Below, one piece after another: positions 1 through 5,450 of a DNA stretch of 8,558 nt (the stretch's first letter is position 1; every line of letters begins with the position of its first letter). The stretch spans positions 1 to 8,558 of the forward strand of contig CAMQBR010000068.1 in the NCBI GenBank assembly GCA_946999045.1, read 5' to 3'. Below the pieces are notes generated by a model. It did no database searches and had not been told where the DNA came from. It saw only the letters and a list, made by a program, of their open reading frames with translations. Both the position numbers and the translations under genes were made by a program. This DNA comes from an uncultured Prevotella sp. (GTDB lineage Bacteria; Bacteroidota; Bacteroidia; Bacteroidales; Bacteroidaceae).

Positions 1-325
1 CCGCCAAATCGGCAACCTTGCCTTTCAGCTGTTCAAAGTCCTTGCCGCTCTTACCTGCCATGGTGTTGGCAGCTGCCATCGCACCACTAAAGGTGCGGTT
101 TTCTTCCGTTAAATTATTCAGTGTCCCGCAAATTTGATTGGCAGCGGATGATATTCCGAGAAAGGATGATGACAAATAACTAAGACATTTGAAGGCTTTT
201 GAGATGCTGCCTTGCGACGCATCTAAAGCGGCACGAAACTTTTCTATGTCTGTAGTGGCTGTCACCAGCTGCTCTTTTCCGTCAATCAACAAGTTGATTC
301 TGAATTTTATCTGTTTGTCTGACAT
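1..325 (-). CDS. Phage tail tape measure protein, N-terminal fragment (runs off window)
   Basis: The minus strand opens with MSDKQIKFRINLLIDGKEQL and stays open for 108 codons to the window edge. The segment around residues 85-105 (AAANTMAGKSGKDFEQLKGK) matches the start of TP901-type tape measure proteins, where a conserved ANTMAGK-like stretch precedes the long helical body. These proteins set tail length and pass through the tail during DNA ejection; they are usually several hundred to over a thousand residues, so only the first part is here. The ATG at 323-325 is the natural start. No Shine-Dalgarno is evident, as is usual in Bacteroidota. It is the last gene seen in a leftward tail module, but it is separated from the other tail genes by an opposite-strand gene. 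Family call from motif memory; fairly confident. Confidence 0.75.
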   Translation of the reverse strand, partial: MSDKQIKFRINLLIDGKEQLVTATTDIEKFRAALDASQGSISKAFKCLSYLSSSFLGISSAANQICGTLNNLTEENRTFSGAMAAANTMAGKSGKDFEQLKGKVADLA

Positions 326-342
326 CTTTTTTATTTATTTAC

Positions 343-373
343 TTGCTCTATTCTTCTTTTTATCCTATATTTG
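343..373 (+). promoter_or_regulatory. Bacteroidota-type promoter for the 93-aa membrane protein gene
   Basis: TATATTTG at 366-373 fits the Bacteroidota -7 box TAnnTTTG exactly. A TTG at 343-345 lies 20 bases upstream as the -33 element. The expected transcription start is only about 15 bases before the ATG at 395. The promoter lies in the short gap upstream of the divergent tape measure gene, so it would drive transcription against the tail operon. Seen in sequence; activity is inferred. Confidence 0.6.
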
Positions 374-394
374 CGAAAGAAAAGAGAAACGTTT

Positions 395-676
395 ATGAAA
401 AAGATCAACATTGACCTTAAAATGGAATACGACAAGGAAGTCATTCGTAAAATAAAACAACGGAGAAAATGGCTGACGCTTACGTCTGCCATCTTGTTCT
501 TCTCCTTTCTAAGTGCCATTATTTCGTTCTTCACATATTCACCAATCACAGTACTTTTGAGTATTGTTATCTTTGTTATTGATTTATTCGTTCATCTTTC
601 CATTGTTGGAAAGATATATCGCTTAGAACAAGAGGGTGGGTTGGATATGTTCACTGGTACTGGCTTCCCTGATTAA
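395..676 (+). CDS. Small two-helix membrane protein inside the tail module (prophage accessory gene candidate)
   Basis: I do not recognise a family. The 93-residue product starts MKKINIDLKMEYDKEVIRKI, a highly charged N-terminus of about 30 residues, followed by two hydrophobic segments (about 34-54 and 57-79) split by a short turn containing SP, then a short polar tail ending FTGTGFPD. This predicts an inner-membrane hairpin with both ends in the cytoplasm. An upstream in-frame TTG at 371 exists, but it overlaps the -7 box of the promoter, so the ATG at 395 is preferred. The gene faces right while all phage genes around it face left. Its stop is 9 bases from the stop of the gp10-like gene (convergent), and its promoter abuts the tape measure start. 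That layout is typical of an independently expressed cargo gene (moron) in a prophage. Function unknown; superinfection exclusion is a hypothesis only. Confidence 0.6.
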   Translation: MKKINIDLKMEYDKEVIRKIKQRRKWLTLTSAILFFSFLSAIISFFTYSPITVLLSIVIFVIDLFVHLSIVGKIYRLEQEGGLDMFTGTGFPD

Positions 677-685
677 CATCCTCCC

Positions 686-1240
686 TCACATCCTCTCTGC
701 GGCTCTGTACACATTCTTCTTAAATTCATTAAACAGATATTCCTCTGTCTGCCCACCTGCCTTTTCGTCCGTGTGCTTCAAAAACTCATACTTTTTCATC
801 CGCCCACGACTGGCACCACCTCGTATGTAGTTGCGTGTCCGCTTGCCTGTGTACCTGTTCCTGCTGGTAAAGTAGTCTACCTTCTTACCAATATTTCTCA
901 TTCTTGTACCACTTTCCGCCCACATCAGCACAGGCTTTTCTTTACCGTATCTGTTCACATGATAGCCTTTGCGCTTGCCGTGAGGTCTGACGCTCACCAG
1001 TGCGCCAAGCCCATATCTGTCGGGAAAAACACGGGAGTAAAGACTTTTTGTTAATGGCTCTTTTGTCCCCTTTCCTATATCGCTTGACATCACTTCCTCC
1101 ATCGCCACCTTTTTCAGTCGGTTGCTCTCCTTGCGCACCGCACCCTTCAATGCCTTGCGTTGTGTTTTCAAGTCCAATGCCTTAAACACCTCTGCAAACG
1201 GTTTGTCGATGTCAGCCACATTTATTAATTCATAATTCAT
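686..1240 (-). CDS. HK97 gp10-like phage tail/head-tail joining protein
   Basis: The 184-residue product is rich in Lys, Arg and Gly. An N-terminal helical region (about 10-50, with KALKGAVRKESNRLKKVAME) is followed by a central part (about 60-115) carrying TKSLYSRVFPDRYGLGALVS and MWAESGTRMR, the pattern seen in HK97 gp10-like proteins, where a W-x-E-x-GT-x-R stretch follows a beta-rich core. These proteins act at the head-tail interface or in tail completion. The C-terminus is basic and helical. The start is odd: the first seven codons (MNYELIN) lie inside the TTATGAATT-type repeat to the right, so an earlier or different native start may have been lost. A GTG at codon 8 (1219) is an alternative. 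It is read leftward after the tail-completion-like gene, with the repeat block in between. Function by resemblance; moderate confidence. Confidence 0.6.
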   Translation of the reverse strand: MNYELINVADIDKPFAEVFKALDLKTQRKALKGAVRKESNRLKKVAMEEVMSSDIGKGTKEPLTKSLYSRVFPDRYGLGALVSVRPHGKRKGYHVNRYGKEKPVLMWAESGTRMRNIGKKVDYFTSRNRYTGKRTRNYIRGGASRGRMKKYEFLKHTDEKAGGQTEEYLFNEFKKNVYRAAERM

Positions 1241-1370
1241 AATTTTTAATTCATAATCTATACTTTTTAATTCATAATTATTAATTCATAATTCATACTT
1301 TAGCTTATGGATTATAACAAACGGCTTGTGAGCTAAAGTATGAATTATGAATTATGAATTATGAATTATA
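1223..1370. repeat. AT-rich heptamer repeat block forming a long hairpin
   Basis: The block is built from copies of AATTCAT and its complement ATGAATT. On the right, four perfect ATGAATT heptamers stand in tandem (1340-1367). On the left are several looser AATTCAT copies (1224-1299). The two sides form an inverted repeat: 1283-1305 and 1331-1353 are perfectly complementary over 23 bases (inner ends ACTTTAGCT / AGCTAAAGT). The pairing extends to 1268-1305 with 1331-1368 (38-base arms, 2 mismatches) around a 25-base loop. It fills the whole gap between two phage tail genes, starting just after one stop codon and running into the next start. It could be a short non-autonomous repeat or a slipped-strand expansion. 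No transposase or clear target duplication is visible. Confidence 0.8.
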
Positions 1371-1373
1371 ATT

Positions 1374-1745
1374 TTATCCTCTCACTTCAAAACGTAAATT
1401 CTGTACAAAAGAGCCATCCACAAAGTGCTCACTCGCATCAATTAAAAAACAGCCCCTATAAGCGGCTGCTTTCCCATAATCTAACACCTTACGCACAAGC
1501 TCTGCTATCTCTACACTTTCCGAATAGGTCGCTGCAAAGCAGGCCACCTCAACCTCTACTACGTCTGGGGTCTTTACGGGGGTCTTTGTCGCATTTTGCT
1601 TAAAACCTGACCTGCGATACAATATGTAAGGTAATTTTGCATCATCTACAACAAGCGGGAAAATCTTACTCACCCGCTTATCAACACCATGACGTACAAG
1701 CGTCTCTCTTATCGCTGAACCTATACTTAAACTGGTTGTTTCCAT
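1374..1745 (-). CDS. Phage tail-completion-like protein (DUF3168-like)
   Basis: A 123-residue protein starting METTSLSIGSAIRETLVRHG. A first helix with IRETL, the stretch KIFPLVVDDAKLPYILYRRS and a late beta-rich half (VVEVEVACFAATYSESVEIA, ending LRFEVRG) follow the layout of small DUF3168/gp17-like tail-completion proteins. These have the pattern 'P...lPyivy', a central V-x-V-x-(C/I)-x-a strand and helix, and a final strand; they act at the tail-head joining end in siphophages. It is read leftward and begins 12 bases after the broken end of the integrase remnant, with AAAGGGA just before the ATG as a plausible ribosome site. Its stop touches the heptamer repeat. The family assignment rests on pattern and neighbourhood only. 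Confidence 0.5.
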   Translation of the reverse strand: METTSLSIGSAIRETLVRHGVDKRVSKIFPLVVDDAKLPYILYRRSGFKQNATKTPVKTPDVVEVEVACFAATYSESVEIAELVRKVLDYGKAAAYRGCFLIDASEHFVDGSFVQNLRFEVRG

Positions 1746-1757
1746 TCCCTTTATTCT

Positions 1758-2236
1758 TTATTGTGGCTCTATATCTCTCAATGCTTGGTCAGTATGATTC
1801 AACATATCATTAACAACGTACTTACTTATTCCCACATCATTGACTGTAATGGTAGTCATAGAATGTCGTGCAGCATAGAATTGGAGATTGTCTATTCCAA
1901 CTTCTTTTCCTACTTCTTTCAATCCAATATTTACAGCCTTATTAAATGACTTCATGTCATAATATTTCTTATGGAACTCAAAAACACGTCCAACTCCCCT
2001 ATATTTTCGACGATAGGCATTATACATGATGGCACATCTATCTGTATTTCAGCGTTATCATTCCTCCTGTCCTTTGTCTTGGTACGATAGTACACAATGA
2101 CTTTTCCGTCAAAATCCGTTGTATTATAAAGGTCTGCTGTATTGATTCCCATAAGACAAAATGAAAGTTTGAAACAATCAAGAGCCAAATCTCTCCTATT
2201 ATACCTATCTATCTTATGAGTTTCCTCATAAGGAAA
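1758..2236 (-). pseudogene. Tyrosine recombinase (phage/ICE integrase) remnant, frameshifted and truncated at both ends
   Basis: Two overlapping leftward reading frames together give a recognisable Bacteroidales integrase catalytic domain. One frame (about 2236-2008) reads PYEETHKIDRYNRRDLALDC, then LSFCLMGINTADLYN and YYRTKTKDRRNDNAEIQIDV. The other (about 2003-1758) reads KYRGVGRVFEFHKKYYDMKS, then the box II motif YAARHSMTT and the helix VVNDMLNHTDQALR. The frames join cleanly if one A is restored in the A run at 2004-2007, so the lesion is a single-base deletion (or a sequencing error). After LNHTDQALR the family normally continues VTDIYIKKD with the catalytic Tyr; here it ends DIEPQ-stop, so the nucleophile is missing. 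The N-terminal arm and core-binding domains are also absent, because the homology stops next to the tRNA terminator. It cannot be an active recombinase as it stands. Confidence 0.85.
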
Positions 2237-2246
2237 AAATCTTACG

Positions 2247-2284
2247 AAAAAGAGCGGAAACCCTTTTGATAGGACTTCCGCTCT
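2247..2284 (-). terminator. Intrinsic terminator of tRNA-Asn
   Basis: Read on the minus strand just after the tRNA, AGAGCGGAA (2284-2276) pairs perfectly with TTCCGCTCT (2259-2251), with a few more pairs possible inside (TCCT with AGGG), followed by a T5 run (2251-2247). It is a GC-containing, well-formed rho-independent terminator. The integrase remnant starts about 10 bases beyond it. Confidence 0.8.
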
Positions 2285-2287
2285 GTG

Positions 2288-2361
2288 CGCTTCAAGATGG
2301 GCTTGAACCAACGACCCCCTGATTAACAGTCAGGTGCTCTAACCAACTGAGCTATTGAAGC
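2288..2361 (-). tRNA. tRNA-Asn (anticodon GTT)
   Basis: The minus strand folds as a 74-base tRNA without encoded CCA. The acceptor stem is GCTTCAA/TTGAAGC with discriminator G; the D stem is GCTC/GAGC with an AGTTGGTTA loop; the anticodon stem is CCTGA/TCAGG around CTGTTAA, giving anticodon GTT at 2327-2325. The variable loop is GGGTC, and the T arm is GTTGG-TTCAAGC-CCATC. The T stem has one U-U mismatch (2311 against 2297). The gene has its own upstream promoter and downstream terminator. Its 3' end faces the integrase remnant and tail genes, the classical arrangement for a tRNA used as an integration site. The second attachment copy is not in the window. Confidence 0.95.
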
Positions 2362-2393
2362 ATTTGCTGTAATCAATTTTCTGATTGCGATTG

Positions 2394-2425
2394 CAAAGAT
2401 AGAACGTTTTTTTTTAACTGCCAAA
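2394..2425 (-). promoter_or_regulatory. Promoter of tRNA-Asn
   Basis: On the minus strand, TTTG (2425-2422) and TATCTTTG (2401-2394) are separated by exactly 20 bases, a full match to the Bacteroidota sigma-ABfr consensus. The spacer contains an A9 tract. The -7 box ends 32 bases before the mature tRNA 5' end, leaving a short 5' leader to be trimmed. Confidence 0.75.
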
Positions 2426-2477
2426 CATTTTTCAAAAAAAAACAACAAAAACTTGAATTTTTCATATTTTTATGCCG

Positions 2478-2513
2478 TTTGCTGTATATTTTGAGCTTTA
2501 AGTGCTACCTTTG
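2478..2513 (+). promoter_or_regulatory. Probable promoter of the S41 protease gene
   Basis: TACCTTTG at 2506-2513 matches the Bacteroidota -7 box, 20 bases before the ATG at 2534. The -33 element is less clear: TTTG at 2478-2481 leaves a 24-base spacer and TTTG at 2490-2493 only 12, against the usual 19-21. The 2362-2533 gap otherwise holds only the divergent tRNA promoter and A/T runs. Confidence 0.5.
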
Positions 2514-2533
2514 TCCTATATATATATTAAGGT

Positions 2534-4192
2534 ATGATGAAAAAAATAATACAATGCTTCGCATTATTGGCAATGCTACCATTAGGTGCTTATGCCCAGA
2601 AAGACAAAAATCACTTATTTGAAACTGCTAAGAATATGGAGATATTCAACGAGGTTTACAAAAATCTTGATTTGATGTATGTTGATACCCTCAATGCAAA
2701 TGAGGTGATAAGTTATGGCATCAATGCGATGCTGTATAGGTTGGATCCATATACTGAATATTATTCAGAGAGTGCTTCTAAAGATTTTAAACAGTTTTTA
2801 TCTGGGAAATATGGTGGTATTGGAGCTATTATTCGTTATAATCTCCAACTCAAGAATGCGGTGATAGATGAGCCGTATGCCAATATGCCAGCCGCTGAAG
2901 TCGGTTTGCAAAAGGGCGATATTATTTTACAAATTGACGATTCTACCATGGTGGGCAAAGATAACTCTTATGTAAGTGAGCATCTGAGAGGCGAGGCTGG
3001 CTCTACGTTTCTGCTCAAGATTAAGCGACCTTCTACTGGAAAAATAATGAAATTTAAAATTAAACGTCGCACCATACAGCTGCCTATTATTCCTTTTTAT
3101 GGTATGTTACCTCTGCAAGTGGGGTACATTAATCTCTCTCAATTTTATGAAGGTTGTGCTAAGGAGGTACGCAAAGCATTTATAGAGCTGAAGAAACAAG
3201 GAGCCAAACGTCTTATTCTTGACTTGCGTGGCAATGTGGGAGGAGCAGAACAAGAGTCGGTTGACTTAGTAAATATCTTTGTACCGAAAGACATAACCAT
3301 TGTTACCAACAAAGGTAAAATGCCTCGTGCTAACCACTCTTTCCAAACGCGTATGGAACCAGTTGATACGGTGATGCCATTGGTAGTATTGGTTAATAAC
3401 TCTACAGCCAGTGCTAGTGAGATAACCAGTGGAAGCTTGCAGGACTTAGATCGTGCGGTGATTATGGGTACTCGCACTTTTGGTAAGGGATTGGTGCAGA
3501 CTACTATGCAACTACCTTATCATGGAAACATGAAAGTTACCACAGCGCATTATTATATTCCAAGCGGCCGTTGTATCCAAGCTATCAATTATAGTTTGCA
3601 TAAAAAAAATAAACAGTGTGTGGATTCGTTAGCAAATGTGTTTTTTACACGGAATGGTAGAAAAGTAAAAGGAGGAGGAGGTATTACTCCTGACATAGAG
3701 GTAAAGCCAGATACTATTGCTAATATCTCTGCTTATCTGCAACATGGTGATAGCACTGAAACAATGTTTAATTATGTTGTTAATTATATAGCCAATCATA
3801 AAACCATAGCAGAACCTTCGCTATTTGATTTAACAGATGAGGAGTTTGATGATTTTAAGCAGCAAGTGATTAAAAATAAGTTTACTTACGATCCTGGTTC
3901 TAAAAAGGTATTGGAGGAATTAGAGAAAGTGGCTCGCTTTGAAGGTTATTATGATGGTGCTAAAAAAGAGTTTGAGGCTCTTAAAAATAAGCTCAAACAT
4001 AATGTGGCTCTTGATTTAGAAAAGAACAAAAACGAAATTAAGCAGATAATAGCTTCTGATATTCTTGCCGCCTATTATTATCAAGGTGGAGCTATAAGAT
4101 ATGGCTTGCGTTATGATAAACAAGCGCAGGCTGCCATCAAACTGCTGAACAATCTTAAGGATTATAAACAGAAATTACAACCAGTGAAATAA
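2534..4192 (+). CDS. Secreted carboxy-terminal processing protease (PDZ + peptidase S41)
   Basis: The 552-residue product is of usual length for Bacteroidota CTP proteases. Residues 1-21 are a signal peptide (MMKKIIQCFALLAMLPLGAYA, cleavage after AYA), so it acts in the periplasm. Residues 30-90 are the helical N-terminal region, about 91-180 a PDZ domain (GGIGAIIRYN; VGLQKGDIILQIDD) that binds substrate C-termini, and about 185-390 the S41 fold. The catalytic dyad is visible: Ser293 in TASASE and Lys318 in TFGKGLVQ, with the 25-residue spacing of E. coli Tsp (S430/K455), and Asp304 at the Tsp D441 position. The DLRGNVGG motif (230-237) has Val where Pro or Gly is common. The last ~150 residues are a charged helical C-terminal domain. 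A second ATG at 2537 follows AAGG (2529-2532) at a better distance and may be the true start. The gene stands alone between its own promoter and a strong terminator. Confidence 0.93.
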   Translation: MMKKIIQCFALLAMLPLGAYAQKDKNHLFETAKNMEIFNEVYKNLDLMYVDTLNANEVISYGINAMLYRLDPYTEYYSESASKDFKQFLSGKYGGIGAIIRYNLQLKNAVIDEPYANMPAAEVGLQKGDIILQIDDSTMVGKDNSYVSEHLRGEAGSTFLLKIKRPSTGKIMKFKIKRRTIQLPIIPFYGMLPLQVGYINLSQFYEGCAKEVRKAFIELKKQGAKRLILDLRGNVGGAEQESVDLVNIFVPKDITIVTNKGKMPRANHSFQTRMEPVDTVMPLVVLVNNSTASASEITSGSLQDLDRAVIMGTRTFGKGLVQTTMQLPYHGNMKVTTAHYYIPSGRCIQAINYSLHKKNKQCVDSLANVFFTRNGRKVKGGGGITPDIEVKPDTIANISAYLQHGDSTETMFNYVVNYIANHKTIAEPSLFDLTDEEFDDFKQQVIKNKFTYDPGSKKVLEELEKVARFEGYYDGAKKEFEALKNKLKHNVALDLEKNKNEIKQIIASDILAAYYYQGGAIRYGLRYDKQAQAAIKLLNNLKDYKQKLQPVK

Positions 4193-4226
4193 CTTTTTCG
4201 CTAATATTGTTTCGTAACATCTATAT

Positions 4227-4277
4227 AAAAAAGGAGTAAACAGAAATAAACTGAAATTTGTCCGTTTACTCCTTTTT
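4227..4277 (+). terminator. Terminator after the S41 protease gene (roughly symmetrical)
   Basis: GGAGTAAAC (4233-4241) pairs perfectly with GTTTACTCC (4264-4272), flanked by an A6 run on the left and a T5 run on the right, with a 22-base loop that can pair weakly inside (AAAT/ATTT). The A and T runs make it a possible terminator in both directions, although the only gene ending here is the protease, 34 bases upstream. Confidence 0.8.
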
Positions 4278-4346
4278 CAATATAATCTTTGTATCTATCT
4301 GCACAATATAACTTTAGTCTAAAGAGAAAAAATATCATCTTATTAT

Positions 4347-4378
4347 TTTGAGTATTTTGTAAAAAGCTCTTACCTTTG
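4347..4378 (+). promoter_or_regulatory. Promoter of the folP-cdaA-ltaS-like unit
   Basis: TTTG (4347-4350), 20 bases, then TACCTTTG (4371-4378) is a full match to the Bacteroidota consensus. It stands 55 bases before the first possible ATG of folP (4434) and 82 before the preferred ATG (4461). No equally good promoter is seen before cdaA or the last gene, so it probably serves all three. A perfect 13-base palindrome CTTTAG-T-CTAAAG (4312-4324) lies 22 bases upstream of the -33 box. Confidence 0.7.
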
Positions 4379-4460
4379 TAAAAATAAAATATAAAAATAA
4401 CCTACCAGTTCTCTTTGCTTTTTTAGAAAAAGCATGTGGACTATAGAGCAATCAAAAACA

Positions 4461-5291
4461 ATGAAACATTTTACAATAAATGTTCGTGGCAAACTTTTTA
4501 GTTTGGACAAACCATGTGTAATGGGTATTCTCAATGTAACACCCGATTCTTTCTACGAAGGAAGTAGAAAACAAACAGAAAAAGAAATAACCGACCGTGC
4601 TAATCAAATTATAGCCGAAGGTGGTAAGATGATAGATGTAGGAGCCTTTTCTACTCGTCCGGGAGCTTTTGAAGTCTCAGAAGAAGAAGAGTGCAAACGC
4701 TTAAAGTTTGCTTTAGACATTGTGCGTCGTGAACAGCCCGATGCCCTTGTTTCCGTAGACACTTATCGCCCTGCCGTTGCTCGTAAATGTATCGAAGAGT
4801 GGGGAGCTGATATAATTAATGACGTATCAGAAGGAGGACTCACTGGTATTGTCAATACCCCTATCCACGAAACTGAAAGTATGTTCAAGACCGTTGCCGA
4901 TTTGAAAGTACCATATATATTAATGTCTGTTAAGTCGAATATCCACGATATGCTTTTAGCTTTCTCTAATGAGATACAAGAACTATATGCTTTAGGTGCA
5001 AAAGATATTATCTTGGATCCTGGTTACTGCTTTGGTAAAACGGTAGATAATAACTATCGCATATATCAAGAAATGGAGAACTTGCATGTCTTAGATTTGC
5101 CTTTGTTGGTAGGCATCTCTCGCAAAAGTATGATATTTAAACTGATTGGTGGTAACCCAGAGACCTCTCTAAATGGCACTACTGTTCTCAACACTATCGC
5201 TCTACAAAAAGGTGCAGCTATTCTTCGTGTACATGATGTAAAAGAAGCCGTTGAAGTATGTCTGATTTACGAGCACATGATAGGGGGGTAG
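4461..5291 (+). CDS. folP: Dihydropteroate synthase
   Basis: FolP joins p-aminobenzoate to 6-hydroxymethyl-7,8-dihydropterin diphosphate to give dihydropteroate in cytoplasmic folate synthesis; it is the sulfonamide target. Counting from the ATG at 4461, the 276-residue TIM barrel shows MGILNVTPDSF (21-31, Asn25), IDVGAFSTRPGA (58-69), VSVDT (Asp100), IIND (Asn120, Asp121), LDPGYCFGKT (Asp186), GISRKS (Lys222) and ILRVHDV (Arg256, His258), all core substrate-site positions of the family. The usual LMHM-x-G loop after strand 5 is instead LMSVKSN (154-160), and the DPGFGFGK motif reads DPGYCFGK. An upstream in-frame ATG at 4434 would add MWTIEQSKT; the 4461 start fits the family N-terminus better (KHFTINVRGKL aligns to known FolP starts). 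It is the first gene of a probable folP-cdaA-ltaS-like unit. Confidence 0.93.
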   Translation: MKHFTINVRGKLFSLDKPCVMGILNVTPDSFYEGSRKQTEKEITDRANQIIAEGGKMIDVGAFSTRPGAFEVSEEEECKRLKFALDIVRREQPDALVSVDTYRPAVARKCIEEWGADIINDVSEGGLTGIVNTPIHETESMFKTVADLKVPYILMSVKSNIHDMLLAFSNEIQELYALGAKDIILDPGYCFGKTVDNNYRIYQEMENLHVLDLPLLVGISRKSMIFKLIGGNPETSLNGTTVLNTIALQKGAAILRVHDVKEAVEVCLIYEHMIGG

Positions 5292-5450
5292 TTGGCGAGT
5301 TTATTCTATGGTTTCTATGAAATTCAGGACAAAACAAGCTTAAGCATAAAGTTCAAAGTATAAGCTTAAGCATAAAGTTCAAATTTCAAAGCTAAGTAAC
5401 TTCTAAAAACTCCCCCTCCAAAAAAATACAAACCTATAAATTCAAGAAAT
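5292..5450 (+). other. folP-cdaA intergenic region with a 22-base direct repeat
   Basis: AAGCTTAAGCATAAAGTTCAAA occurs twice without error at 5336-5357 and 5362-5383 (period 26); each copy contains the overlapping palindromes AAGCTT and CTTAAG. The repeat is bracketed by a G6 run at the end of folP (5283-5288) and AACTCCCCC (5408-5416), which could pair with GGGGG and AGTT (two-base bulge) to close a large RNA loop. No TAnnTTTG promoter and no clear terminator is seen, so read-through from folP into cdaA is likely. Confidence 0.6.

Noticed and set aside
773..1185. Two plus-strand frames (93 and 61 codons) opposite the gp10-like gene
   Set aside because: They overlap a better-supported minus-strand phage gene, have no promoter box or family resemblance, and look like antisense shadows.
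1223..1370. CRISPR array
   Set aside because: The heptamers are contiguous simple repeats without unique spacers, and no cas gene is near.
1361..1603. Plus-strand 80-codon frame starting in the heptamer repeat
   Set aside because: The start is a repeat-derived ATG and the frame is antisense to the tail-completion-like gene; the composition is not protein-like.
2237..2311. Open frame extending the integrase remnant rightward through the tRNA (starting MVQAHLEAHRAEVL)
   Set aside because: These codons are the tRNA 3' half and its terminator read as protein; integrase-like sequence begins only at about PYEETHKIDRYN.
3145..3477. Minus-strand 110-codon frame inside the S41 protease gene
   Set aside because: It lies wholly antisense to a well-recognised catalytic domain and has no signals of its own.
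4434..4460. folP start at the upstream ATG
   Set aside because: It adds nine residues (MWTIEQSKT) not typical of the family N-terminus; it cannot be excluded, but the ATG at 4461 fits better.
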